This document shows positions 25,598 through 34,092 of a stretch of 64,000 bases of DNA, piece by piece. This stretch comes from Aldersonia sp. NBC_00410 (GTDB taxonomy: Bacteria > Actinomycetota > Actinomycetes > Mycobacteriales > Mycobacteriaceae), in assembly GCF_026342035.1 (NCBI RefSeq), contig NZ_JAPENM010000004.1:310001-374000 (forward strand). Reading direction: 5' to 3'. The translations under genes and the position numbers were made by a program. Under the pieces are notes generated by a model. That model saw nothing but the letters and a program-made list of their open reading frames with translations. It was not told the origin of the DNA and did not search any database. How positions within the stretch are numbered: the first letter of the stretch is position 1; each line of letters opens with the position of its first letter.

Positions 25598-26932
25598 CTA
25601 TTTCGTCGGCGTCGGGGTGGGCGAGGGCACCAGGTTCAAGCCCTCGTAGATCTCGTCGAGGACGGTGGGCAGCAGCGCTTGTGCTGTGGTCTTGCCCTCC
25701 GGCGACAGCGTCAGATTCGTCCAAATGACCAGCGTCACATCGTTATCCGGGTCGTAGCCCATGAACGAGTTGAAGCCGGGAAGCTCGCCACCATGGTAGA
25801 ACATCGCGGCTTCCGGACCGAACCGCTGATACGAGATCCCGTACCCGTACTGCTGCCCGTCGGGGTTGTCGGGGTCCTCGGCTTGACGGCTATCAACCCA
25901 CTGCTGCTGGTAATCGGCGTCGAAGACCTTGCCGCCTACCAACGCTTTCATCCAGGTGGCGAGATCATCGGCCACTGAAATCGCGCCTCCTGCCGCGTAG
26001 GCATAGGACGGGTTCTGGTTGGTGTAGTCGTTCGGCTGCAACGTACCGGCCGCTGCGGCGGCCTGGATGTCGGCGGGATACGGATCGTCGGCGAGTGCGT
26101 AATACGTTCCGCCGTACATGTAGCCGTGCGAGTAGGGGGCCGGAATGGACGTGTCGGTGGGCGCGAGAAGCGACGTCTGCGTGAGGCCGACCGGGCCATA
26201 CAGTCGGTCTTGGAGTTGCTCAGCAAGCGGCCGGCCGCCGGCGGCCTCGGCGACGAGACCCAGCAGTGCATAGTTGGTGTTGTTGTACTCGTATTCAGCG
26301 TCTGGTGCGAAATTCGGTGGATGCCGGAAGGAAATATCCAGTACCTCCTGCGGCGTCCAGACCCTGCCCGGGTCGGCATCCATGGCGGCGGAGAGGGCGG
26401 GGTCCATCGTGTAGTTGTAGAGTCCGCTACGCATTTTCAAAAGATTTGCGACGGTGATATTTTCCCCATTGGGAACATCCGGGACATATTTCGACACCGG
26501 ATCATCGAACTTCAGTTTGCCGTCCTGGGCGAGCAACACATTCAGCGCCGCAGTCATGGTCTTGGTGTTCGAGGCGATCCGGAAGTGCGTGTTTGCCGCG
26601 GGCGGTATCTGCGCGCCGATCTCGGTGGTGCCGACCGTTGCAACGACTTGCCCCTGCGGCGAGTGCACCAGCACCAACGCCCCGGGCACTTTCAACTCGT
26701 CGGCCGCGGCCGCGACCACCGATTGAAAGGCCTGCGGATCGATGGTCTTCAGTGCGGACTCGGCCGATACGGAGCTGGTCGCAGATACCGAAGCGGATGC
26801 GCTGGCCGACTCGTCGTCGGACGAGCAGCTCGTAAGCAGGAGGGCAACGGACGCCACCAGTCCCGCGATGTGCACGTAGCGGACTCTGATTTTAGGTGTG
26901 GCCGGTACGTCCTGCATGTGGGAGACGATCAT
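25598..26932 (-). CDS. Serine hydrolase lipoprotein (beta-lactamase/D-alanyl-D-alanine carboxypeptidase fold)
   Basis: A 444-residue exported protein. The lipoprotein signal ends LLTSC with Cys36, followed by a low-complexity Ser/Ala spacer (SSDDESASASASVSATSSVS). The catalytic domain has the S-x-x-K tetrad SNTK, the Y-x-N element near YEYNNTNYALLG, and HGG (MFYHGGELPGFN) in place of KTG. This is the class C/EstB/PBP4* family, whose members act as DD-peptidases or esterases. The C-terminus is a Pro/Thr-rich PSPTPTPTK. ATG 26932 was chosen; the ribosome site is weak and ATG 26917 is possible. It is convergent with the SMR gene. Confidence 0.85.
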   Translation of the reverse strand: MIVSHMQDVPATPKIRVRYVHIAGLVASVALLLTSCSSDDESASASASVSATSSVSAESALKTIDPQAFQSVVAAAADELKVPGALVLVHSPQGQVVATVGTTEIGAQIPPAANTHFRIASNTKTMTAALNVLLAQDGKLKFDDPVSKYVPDVPNGENITVANLLKMRSGLYNYTMDPALSAAMDADPGRVWTPQEVLDISFRHPPNFAPDAEYEYNNTNYALLGLVAEAAGGRPLAEQLQDRLYGPVGLTQTSLLAPTDTSIPAPYSHGYMYGGTYYALADDPYPADIQAAAAAGTLQPNDYTNQNPSYAYAAGGAISVADDLATWMKALVGGKVFDADYQQQWVDSRQAEDPDNPDGQQYGYGISYQRFGPEAAMFYHGGELPGFNSFMGYDPDNDVTLVIWTNLTLSPEGKTTAQALLPTVLDEIYEGLNLVPSPTPTPTK

Positions 26933-27112
26933 CGTCAATCACTGCCTTGGATATGGGGTTCACGTATCCGCGCCGATCGGCGAGTGAACTCTGCTTCGGC
27001 GTCGCACGCGTGGTTCAACCGTAGCGGGAGCCCGCTGCGGTAGTACAGGACCTCGCTCCGATTTCAGGATTCGCCGAACAGCGATGTTGCCGGCGAGCGA
27101 CGACGAGTCGAG

Positions 27113-27859
27113 TTACACCGTCCCGCGGGCCGCCCACGCGGTAGCCGTCACCGTGAACGGTCCGCTCCCCAACCGCTCGCGAGCTACTGATTCGAGCCGG
27201 GCGCGCGCGTCGCCATCAAGTCGCTGGACATGCTCACCAGCTGGGCCGACACCGAATGTGTACGGCTCCCACCACTCTTCGAAGGTCGGATGCACGACAT
27301 CGACCGAGATGGCGTCCTCGTGCACATCGTGCAGCCCGGCAGCCTCGAGGATGTCGGTCAGGTGCCCCCGGTGCGCCCCGGACAGCAGCGCTTCATCCGT
27401 CGCCTCGGGGCTGTCCACGTGCACCGCATCCCAGAACGGCGCCAGTGCGCCGGTCGGCCCATCCCACACACAGGCTGCGACGACACCGCCGGGCCTCGTC
27501 ACCCGTGCCATGTGTCCAATGCCACGGACCGGGTTCGACATGAAGTGCACCACCAACTGCGCGAGCGCAGCGTCGAAAGCGTCTGCATCGTAAGGCAATT
27601 CCTCAGCAGTGCCCAGACGCACATCGATGTCCGGAAACCTGGCCCGGATCGCGTCGATGAACGGTGGTGAAGGATCGATCGCCGCGACCTCTGCTCCGGT
27701 CGACAACAAATACGCGGTCAGCGCACCCGGGCCGCAGCCCACGTCGAGCACCTTTCTGCCCGCTCCGACTCCGGCGAATCCCGAAAAGACCGGCGCAAGG
27801 GGGTCCGCGTAGCGGCCCATATAGCGCGTATAGGCGTCCGGCGGTACGACGAAGCTCAC
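27113..27859 (-). CDS. Class I SAM-dependent methyltransferase
   Basis: A 248-residue Rossmann-fold methyltransferase. SAM motif I is VLDVGCGPGALTAYL, the acidic residue ending strand 2 is in VAAIDPSP, motif II/III is GTAEELPYDADAFDAAL, and RVTRPGGVVAACVWDG is the post-motif. The ubiE-like layout suits a small-molecule acceptor, which is unknown. The start is uncertain; GTG 27859 or a TTG six bases upstream. It is divergent from the SRPBCC gene across 61 bp. Confidence 0.82.
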   Translation of the reverse strand: MSFVVPPDAYTRYMGRYADPLAPVFSGFAGVGAGRKVLDVGCGPGALTAYLLSTGAEVAAIDPSPPFIDAIRARFPDIDVRLGTAEELPYDADAFDAALAQLVVHFMSNPVRGIGHMARVTRPGGVVAACVWDGPTGALAPFWDAVHVDSPEATDEALLSGAHRGHLTDILEAAGLHDVHEDAISVDVVHPTFEEWWEPYTFGVGPAGEHVQRLDGDARARLESVARERLGSGPFTVTATAWAARGTV

Positions 27860-27920
27860 CAGCAAATTCTACGTCGCGAAAGCTATTGAGCCACGACGGC
27901 CATGGGTCGATACTTGGATC

Positions 27921-28364
27921 GTGATCAGCGTTGAGCGGTCTCTCGAGATTGCCCGACCTGCCGCTCAGGTGTTCGCGTTCGTCGCCGACCAAACCAACGC
28001 CCCGCGCTGGCAGGCTGGCGTGCACCACGTGACACGAATAGGTGACCTACCACTCGGAGTCGGTACCGAGCACGAGTTTCAACGCCGGTTCGCCGGCCGC
28101 GTCATCAAGTCACGCAGCCGCTTCGCCGAATACGACGAGGGTCGGCACGTCGCCTTCGAATTCGACGACGGCACGATTTCCGGACGTGGCTCCTACGACG
28201 TGATCGATTTGCCAGGTACCGGCGCACGACTCGTGTCGCGGCTCGATATGAAGACAGCAAGGTGGTTACGACTACTCGAGCCGCTGCTCCGACGGGTTCT
28301 GATTCACGACATCGACCGCGATGACCGCAAACTCGAGCGGTTGTTCGAGGCGTCCGCGAAGTAG
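27921..28364 (+). CDS. SRPBCC/polyketide cyclase-dehydratase-like protein
   Basis: A 147-residue START-like (SRPBCC) fold protein. It opens with VERSLEIARPAAQVFAFVAD, the typical first strand plus helix, has an N-x-x-x-W-Q-A-G segment, and a mid-domain beta sheet (EHEFQRRFAGRVIKSRSRF). It ends in a long C-terminal helix RVLIHDIDRDDRKLERLFE. The hydrophobic-cavity family binds lipids or assists many unrelated enzymes; no ligand can be named. GTG 27921 has no Shine-Dalgarno, and GATACT lies 6 bases upstream, so a leaderless start is possible. It is followed directly by a hairpin. Confidence 0.75.
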   Translation: MISVERSLEIARPAAQVFAFVADQTNAPRWQAGVHHVTRIGDLPLGVGTEHEFQRRFAGRVIKSRSRFAEYDEGRHVAFEFDDGTISGRGSYDVIDLPGTGARLVSRLDMKTARWLRLLEPLLRRVLIHDIDRDDRKLERLFEASAK

Positions 28365-28383
28365 GCCCTGCTGTCGGCAGGGC
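28365..28383 (+). terminator. Hairpin directly after the SRPBCC gene
   Basis: GCCCTGC-TGTCG-GCAGGGC, a 7-bp perfect stem starting one base after the stop codon. No U-tract follows. The next 200 bp (28384-28589) holds no gene I can support. Confidence 0.5.
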
Positions 28384-28589
28384 TCCTCGGAGTTTCGATC
28401 CACCCGCACAACGCCGCGATCCTCCGCACACCCCGCCCCAGCCCCGTCCGGACGATCGAGCCGGACCGGAGATTCGTTGTCGCCATATGGACTCGACGAA
28501 CTGACGTCACCGGAGATCGCGTCGCAACACAAAGTTAGCCAAACGTAACGATCGGGCGGCGCGACCGAATTCATTGCGGGTCGACAGGA

Positions 28590-28893
28590 TTGGATGCCGA
28601 TGCGTTTCCTACCCGTCACCCGATCGGTGTGGCGATCACTCCCGACGGCACGCACGCCTACGTCACCGCCTTTTAGCCTCGACACGGTGTCGGTGATCGA
28701 CACCGCCACCAACACGGTCACCGGCACCCCCATCCCCGTCGGCGACCGGCCGGGAATTGTGGCGATCAGCCCCGACGGCACCCGCGCCTACGTCACCAAC
28801 GCTGCGTCGAACACGGTGTCGGTGATCTCGATAACCAAGCCGAACCCGCAGCCGCCGACCTTCGGAAGCAGCGGAAGCAGCGGAAGCAGCTAA
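28590..28893 (+). pseudogene. Remnant of a YVTN-repeat beta-propeller protein
   Basis: Two fragments of YVTN/YncE-like propeller blades in different frames. In frame 28590 the DNA reads [19 protein letters not shown] and then hits TAG at about 28674-28676. From about 28676, frame 28594 continues [42 protein letters not shown] and ASNTVSVI, and ends in a GSSGSSGSS tail. One frameshift or deletion near 28673 would restore a continuous repeat. The ORF starting at ATG 28594 therefore begins out of frame with the protein. Intact relatives have six or seven blades; only about two remain here. Probably the dead 3' end of a surface or secreted propeller gene. Confidence 0.72.
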
Positions 28894-28911
28894 TCGCGGA
28901 CGCGCGCTACT

Positions 28912-28942
28912 ACGGCCCACTCCCGATCCGGGGGTGGGCCGT
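28912..28942. terminator. Hairpin between the YVTN remnant and ychF
   Basis: ACGGCCCAC (28912-28920) pairs with GTGGGCCGT (28934-28942) around a 13-base loop, between convergent units. No long U-tract. Confidence 0.6.
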
Positions 28943-28986
28943 TCTCGCGTAGCGAGCTATGTAGCGCGGCGAGCTTCGACAGCCCG

Positions 28987-30066
28987 CTACACGTTGAACC
29001 GGAACTCCACCACATCCCCGTCCACCATCACGTAGTCCTTGCCCTCCATGCGCACCTTGCCCGCCGCCTTCGCTGCGGCCATGGACCCGGTCTCGACCAG
29101 GTCTGCAAAGGACACCACTTCGGCCTTGATGAAGCCGCGCTCGAAGTCGGTGTGGATGACGCCGGCAGCCTTGGGTGCGGTGTCGCCCTGATGAATTGTC
29201 CAGGCGCGGGCCTCTTTCGGGCCGGCGGTGAGATAAGTCTGCAGACCGAGGGTGTGGAAGCCGGCGCGGGCGAGGCCGTGCAGGCCGGGCTCGGTCTGTC
29301 CGATGCTCTCCAGCAGCTCGGCGGCCGATTCGGCGTCGAGCTCGAGCAGTTCGGCTTCCACCTTCGCGTCGAGGAACACCGCGTCCGCGGGCGCCACCGA
29401 TGCCGTCAGCTCGGCCACCTTCGCCTCGTCCGTCAGCACCGACTCGTCGGCATTGAACACGTACAGGAACGGCTTGATGGTCAGCAGCGACAGTTCGCGC
29501 AGCGATTCGAGGTCGAGCGAATCCTTGACCGCGAACAGCGTCTTGCCGCTGTCGAGCACCTCCTGCGCCGCCTTGGCCGCATCGGCGATCGGCTTGCGAT
29601 CCTTCTTGACCTTCGCTTCCTTCTCCAGCCGCGGCAGCGCCTTCTCCAGGGTCTGCATGTCCGCGAGGATCAGCTCGGTCTCGATCACCTCGATGTCGGC
29701 GCCCGGATCGACGCGGCCGTCGACGTGGATCACGTCGTCGTCGGAGAACACCCGCACCACCTGGCAGATCGCGTCGGCCTCGCGGATGTTGGCGAGGAAC
29801 TTGTTGCCCAGGCCCGCACCCTCGGACGCGCCCTTGACGATGCCGGCGATGTCCACGAACGACACCACTGCCGGGACGATGCGCTCGGAGGAGAAGATTT
29901 CGGCGAGCTTCTCGAGCCGCGGATCGGGCAGCGGCACCACCCCGACGTTCGGCTCGATCGTCGCGAACGGATAGTTCGCGGCGAGCACGTCGTTGTTGGT
30001 CAGGGCATTGAAAAGGGTGGACTTGCCGACGTTGGGCAGGCCGACGATCCCGAGGGTAAGGCTCAC
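28987..30066 (-). CDS. ychF: Redox-regulated ATPase YchF (OLA1 family)
   Basis: A 359-residue Obg-family P-loop protein. G1 is GLPNVGKST (residues 9-17), G2 lies around NYPFATIEPNVGVV, and G3 is FVDIAGIVKGAS. The specificity motif is NADE (LYVFNADES) in place of NKxD, which explains the family's ATP preference. The C-terminal TGS-like domain begins near residue 275 (QTYLTAGPKEARAWTI) and ends YVMVDGDVVEFRFNV. It binds ribosomes and modulates translation and stress responses. GTG 30066 is preceded by a TAGAAT hexamer at 30081-30076, a good -10. Confidence 0.96.
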   Translation of the reverse strand: MSLTLGIVGLPNVGKSTLFNALTNNDVLAANYPFATIEPNVGVVPLPDPRLEKLAEIFSSERIVPAVVSFVDIAGIVKGASEGAGLGNKFLANIREADAICQVVRVFSDDDVIHVDGRVDPGADIEVIETELILADMQTLEKALPRLEKEAKVKKDRKPIADAAKAAQEVLDSGKTLFAVKDSLDLESLRELSLLTIKPFLYVFNADESVLTDEAKVAELTASVAPADAVFLDAKVEAELLELDAESAAELLESIGQTEPGLHGLARAGFHTLGLQTYLTAGPKEARAWTIHQGDTAPKAAGVIHTDFERGFIKAEVVSFADLVETGSMAAAKAAGKVRMEGKDYVMVDGDVVEFRFNV

Positions 30067-30075
30067 GGTATTGAG

Positions 30076-30081
30076 ATTCTA
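30076..30081 (-). promoter_or_regulatory. Putative -10 element (TAGAAT) of ychF
   Basis: TAGAAT on the minus strand, 9 bases before the GTG start, leaving a leader of only a few bases or none. Confidence 0.45.
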
Positions 30082-30117
30082 CGGGCACGGGGTTCGGTCA
30101 CCGACGACGATGGTCCT

Positions 30118-30891
30118 GTGACGGATTGGGACGGCACCGCCTACGGAAATATCAGCGAACTTCAGCGGGCGATGGCGGCGGAGTCGCTGGCCATGCTCAG
30201 CCTCGACGGCACCGAACGCGTGCTCGACGTCGGGTGCGGCGACGGTTACGTGACCGCGCAGATCGCCGACCGCGTGCCGGGCGGCGAGGTCCTCGGGATC
30301 GACCCCAGCTCACGAATGATCATCGCCGCACGCTCGCACAACGCACCGCCGACACCACGGCTGCGCTTCGAGAGTGGCGACGTCACGACCATGACGTTCG
30401 ACGCCGAGTTCGACGTCGTCGTCTCGTTCAACGCGCTGCACTGGGTCCGCGACCAGGCGGCTGCGTTTCACCGCATCGCAGCCGCCCTCCGGCCCGACGG
30501 CCGCGCGCTCGTCGTGTACGTGTGCGCCGGACCACGCCGCACCATCGAGCAGGTCGGTATGTCGGTGACGGCGGATCCGCGCTGGTCGGCTGCGTTCGAC
30601 GAGTTCGAGGCGCCGTTCGAGCACCCCGATCCCGCCGACTTCGACGACATCGTGAAGGCCGCCGGCCTGCAAATTCTCGACCGGAAGGTGGTCGACCGCA
30701 CCTGGGAGTTCGGTTCGCGCGAAGCGTTCGCCCGCTGGTGCCGGGTCGGCTACGCGGACTGGACGGCACGACTCCCCCGCCATGAAGTCGACGAGTTCAT
30801 CGCCGCGGTGGTGACGGAATACGAGCGCATCATCGGCCGGCCGGGCACGCTTGCGTTCATGCAACTGCGGGCCTCATTGCAACGCGCGTGA
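30118..30891 (+). CDS. Class I SAM-dependent methyltransferase (trans-aconitate methyltransferase-like)
   Basis: A 257-residue methyltransferase. SAM motif I is VLDVGCGDGYVTAQIA, then GIDPSSRMI and FDVVVSFNALHWVRDQ. The SFNALHW signature and the C-terminal helical cap (REAFARWCRVGYADWTARLP, then EYERIIGRPG) recall trans-aconitate methyltransferases and related small-acid methyltransferases. GTG 30118 begins the homologous part; the open frame upstream is antisense to ychF. It is divergent from ychF and immediately precedes the carboxylase gene. If the latter begins at 30888 the two overlap by 4 bases. Confidence 0.82.
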   Translation: MTDWDGTAYGNISELQRAMAAESLAMLSLDGTERVLDVGCGDGYVTAQIADRVPGGEVLGIDPSSRMIIAARSHNAPPTPRLRFESGDVTTMTFDAEFDVVVSFNALHWVRDQAAAFHRIAAALRPDGRALVVYVCAGPRRTIEQVGMSVTADPRWSAAFDEFEAPFEHPDPADFDDIVKAAGLQILDRKVVDRTWEFGSREAFARWCRVGYADWTARLPRHEVDEFIAAVVTEYERIIGRPGTLAFMQLRASLQRA

Positions 30892-30908
30892 GCGGCGCAC
30901 CGCGCCCC

Positions 30909-30914
30909 TACGCT
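30909..30914 (+). promoter_or_regulatory. Putative -10 element (TACGCT) of the carboxylase gene
   Basis: TACGCT ends exactly 6 bases before GTG 30921, the conserved start of the biotin carboxylase domain; a likely leaderless promoter. Confidence 0.45.
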
Positions 30915-30920
30915 GAGCGG

Positions 30921-33900
30921 GTGCGCCTGTTGATTGCCAACCGCGGCGAGATCGCGCTGCGGATCATCCGAACCGCCCGCGAGTTGGACCTCGAGACCGT
31001 CGCTATCTACAGCGAGGACGACGCGGACAGTCCGCACGTCCGGGCCGCAGACGAGGCGATCGCGCTGTCGGGGGTCGGCGCAACCGCCTACCTCGACATC
31101 GCCGCGGTGTGCGACGCCGTCAAACGCTGCGGCGCGGATCTGGTGCATCCCGGTTACGGCTTTCTGAGCGAGAACGCCGCGTTCGCCCGCGCTGTCACCG
31201 ACGCCGGCGCCATCTTCGTCGGGCCCGGCCCGGACCACCTCGAACTGTTCGGCGACAAGGCCGCGGCCCGGCGCTGCGCCGTCGCGGCCGAGGTGCCCGT
31301 GCTACCCGCCACCGACGCCCCCGCCACGGTCGCCGACATTCGGGCCTTCTTCGCCGCACATCCCGACGGGATCATGGTCAAGGCACTCGCGGGCGGTGGT
31401 GGGCGCGGACTGCGCGCGGTTCGCACGGCGGATGCGGTGGAGGCGGCGGTCCGCGCCTGCGCAACCGAGGCGCACGCGGCGTTCGGCAGTGACGCAGTAT
31501 TCGCGGAGGCCCTCGTGCGCCGCGCGCGCCATATCGAGGTGCAGATCGCGTCCGACGGTAGTACCGCGATAGCGATCGGCGATCGCGACTGCAGCGTGCA
31601 ACGGCGCAATCAAAAGGTCATCGAGATCGCACCCGCCCCACACCTCGACCGGGATCTGCGCCGCGCGATGCACGACGCCGCGATCAACGTGTGCGCGAGC
31701 ACGCGCTACCGCGGGCTCGCCACCGTCGAATTCCTGGTCACCGATACCGGCTTCACCTTCCTCGAAGTGAACCCGCGCCTGCAGGTCGAGCACACCGTCA
31801 CCGAGGCCGTGACCGGTATCGACCTCGTCGCCGTTGGGTTGCGAATCGCTTTGGGCGACGAGCTCACTGCCCTCGAACTCCCCCGCCACACCGCGCGCGG
31901 CACCGCCGTTCAGGCACGGGTGAACATGGAGACGATGTCGGCGGACGGTTCGGTCATAGCCACCACCGGCACGCTGCAGGCGTTCACCCCGCCGACCGGT
32001 CCGGGCGTGCGGGTCGACACGTTCGGCCGGGTCGGCCTGTCGCCGAGCCCGCGCTTCGACTCGTTACTCGCCAAGGTGATCGTGCACACCCCGGCAGAGT
32101 CCTTGGCGACCGCGGCACGCAAGGCCGATGCCGCGCTGGCGGAGTTCGTGATCGACGGCGTGCCAACCAACTTGGAGTTCCTTCGCGCGATCCTGCAGGA
32201 CGACGAGTTTCGAGCCGGCGGTGTCGACACCCGCTTTCTCGACCGACGCGCCGCGGATTTCGCCGCGACGGTGCCGCACGCCGAGCCGATGGAGCACGCG
32301 GTCGACCTGCGGCCGGGCGAGCACGCGCTGCGGGCGTCGATGGCGGGCACTGTTTTCGAGATCGCCGACGAGGGTGCCGAGTTGGCCGCGAACGCGCCGG
32401 TCGTGGTGCTCGAAGCGATGAAGATGCAGCATGTGCTGACCGTCGATGCTGCTGCCCGTGTGCTGCGGGTGCTGGTCGTACCGGGACAGGTGGTGCGTCC
32501 CGGTGAACCGCTCGCGCTCTACACAATGACCGGCGCCGACACCGAAACCGATTCGGCACAAGCCGATCTCGACACAATACGGCCGGATCTCGCCGAGATC
32601 CTGCACCGCCATGACGTGACGCTCGACAAGGCCCGCCCGGATGCGGTGGCGAAAGTCCATGCGCGCGGGCGTCGTACGGCGAGGGAGAACATCGCCGACC
32701 TCGTCGACGAGGGCAGCTTCGTGGAATACGGGCCGCTGGCGATCGCCGCGCAGCGCGCTCGGCGCACCGAGGAAGATCTCATTGCGAACACCCCGGCGGA
32801 CGGGTTGGTGTGCGGCGTGGCGACGGTCGGCGCCGCCGAGTTCGGCGCAGGTGCCGAGGTCGCGGTGTTGTCCTACGACTATTCGGTGCTGGCGGGTACC
32901 CAGGGTGCGCGCAACCACGCCAAGACCGACCGTATTCTGGAACTCGCTGCCCGCAAACGTGTTCCGCTGGTCTTCTTCCCCGAGGGCGGCGGCGGGCGGC
33001 CCGGCGACACGGATATCCCACCGGGCGCCTCCCTGGACGTGCCGACGTTCCGGGCGATGGCGGCGCTGCAAGGGCGCGTACCCACCGTCGCGATCGTCTC
33101 CGGCCGCTGCTTCGCCGGCAATGCCGCGCTTGCGGGCGTCTGCGATGTGCTCATCGCGACCAGGGACGCGAACATCGGCATGGGTGGCCCCGCGATGATC
33201 TCCGGCGGTGGCCTCGGCGAATACCGCCCCGAGGAAATCGGACCCATCGATGTCCAGCGCAGCAACGGCGTAGTGCATGTCGTCGCGTCCGACGAGGCGC
33301 ACGCGGTCGCCCTCGCCAAGCAGTACCTGTCCTACTTCCAGGGCAGCCGCACGAACTGGGACGCACCCGACCCTCGGCTGGCACGACACGTGGTACCGGA
33401 AAATCGCCTGCGTGCCTACGACGTTCGCCGAGCCATCGAAGCGATCGCCGATGTCGGCTCGGTACTCGAATTGCGCCGGGACTACGGCGTGGGCATCGTC
33501 ACCGCGCTGGTTCGGGTGGCGGGTGCGCCGTTCGGGATGGTCGCCAACAGCAGTCACCATCTCGGCGGCGCGATCGACGCCGAGGCGGCCGACAAGATGG
33601 CCGACTTCGTGCAGTTGTGTGAATCGTTCCGGCTGCCGATCGTGGCCCTGTGCGACACACCGGGATTCATGGTCGGCCCGGAGACCGAACGCACCGCTGC
33701 CGTGCGGCGGTTCGGCCGGATGTTCGTTACCGGCGCCAGGATCACCGTCCCCTACGGCATGGTGATCCTGCGCAAGGCCTACGGACTCGGCGCGATGGCC
33801 ATGGCCGCGGGTTCGTTACGCGCACCGGACTTCACGATCGCGTGGCCCACCGGTGAGATCGGCGCGATGGGCCTCGAAGGCGCGGTACGGCTCGGCTTCC

Positions 33901-34082
33901 GCAAGGAACTCGACGCCAAGACCGATCATGCCGAGCGCGCGCAACTCTTCGACCAACTCGTCGAGCTCGCCTACCAGCACGGCAAGGCGCTCAACGCGGC
34001 AACGAACTTCGAACTCGACGACGTCATCGACCCCGCGGACACGAGGACCTGGATCCAGCGACTCACCACTGCACCGCGCTGA
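30921..34082 (+). CDS. Single-chain acyl-CoA carboxylase (BC-BCCP-CT fusion, LCC type)
   Basis: A 1,053-residue protein with all three activities of a biotin-dependent carboxylase. The biotin carboxylase domain is residues 1 to about 440: VRLLIANRGEIALRIIRTA, the ATP-grasp glycine loop ALAGGGGRGLRAV, and LEVNPRLQVEHTVTE. The biotin carrier has EAMKM with Lys501. The carboxyltransferase N and C halves run from about 535: GRRTARENIADL, SGRCFAGNAALAG, then LCDTPGFMVG and YGLGAMAMAAGS. This order matches the long-chain acyl-CoA carboxylase described from Mycobacterium avium subsp. paratuberculosis, which carboxylates short and long acyl-CoAs. GTG 30921 fits the family start and a leaderless promoter; GTG 30888 would give 1,064 residues and a 4-base overlap with the methyltransferase gene. 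Confidence 0.92.
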   Translation: MRLLIANRGEIALRIIRTARELDLETVAIYSEDDADSPHVRAADEAIALSGVGATAYLDIAAVCDAVKRCGADLVHPGYGFLSENAAFARAVTDAGAIFVGPGPDHLELFGDKAAARRCAVAAEVPVLPATDAPATVADIRAFFAAHPDGIMVKALAGGGGRGLRAVRTADAVEAAVRACATEAHAAFGSDAVFAEALVRRARHIEVQIASDGSTAIAIGDRDCSVQRRNQKVIEIAPAPHLDRDLRRAMHDAAINVCASTRYRGLATVEFLVTDTGFTFLEVNPRLQVEHTVTEAVTGIDLVAVGLRIALGDELTALELPRHTARGTAVQARVNMETMSADGSVIATTGTLQAFTPPTGPGVRVDTFGRVGLSPSPRFDSLLAKVIVHTPAESLATAARKADAALAEFVIDGVPTNLEFLRAILQDDEFRAGGVDTRFLDRRAADFAATVPHAEPMEHAVDLRPGEHALRASMAGTVFEIADEGAELAANAPVVVLEAMKMQHVLTVDAAARVLRVLVVPGQVVRPGEPLALYTMTGADTETDSAQADLDTIRPDLAEILHRHDVTLDKARPDAVAKVHARGRRTARENIADLVDEGSFVEYGPLAIAAQRARRTEEDLIANTPADGLVCGVATVGAAEFGAGAEVAVLSYDYSVLAGTQGARNHAKTDRILELAARKRVPLVFFPEGGGGRPGDTDIPPGASLDVPTFRAMAALQGRVPTVAIVSGRCFAGNAALAGVCDVLIATRDANIGMGGPAMISGGGLGEYRPEEIGPIDVQRSNGVVHVVASDEAHAVALAKQYLSYFQGSRTNWDAPDPRLARHVVPENRLRAYDVRRAIEAIADVGSVLELRRDYGVGIVTALVRVAGAPFGMVANSSHHLGGAIDAEAADKMADFVQLCESFRLPIVALCDTPGFMVGPETERTAAVRRFGRMFVTGARITVPYGMVILRKAYGLGAMAMAAGSLRAPDFTIAWPTGEIGAMGLEGAVRLGFRKELDAKTDHAERAQLFDQLVELAYQHGKALNAATNFELDDVIDPADTRTWIQRLTTAPR

Positions 34083-34092
34083 CTCCGCCCGA

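Noticed and set aside
29152-30117. Long N-terminal extension of the methyltransferase at 30118
   Set aside because: Antisense to ychF and without similarity; GTG 30118 begins the methyltransferase fold.
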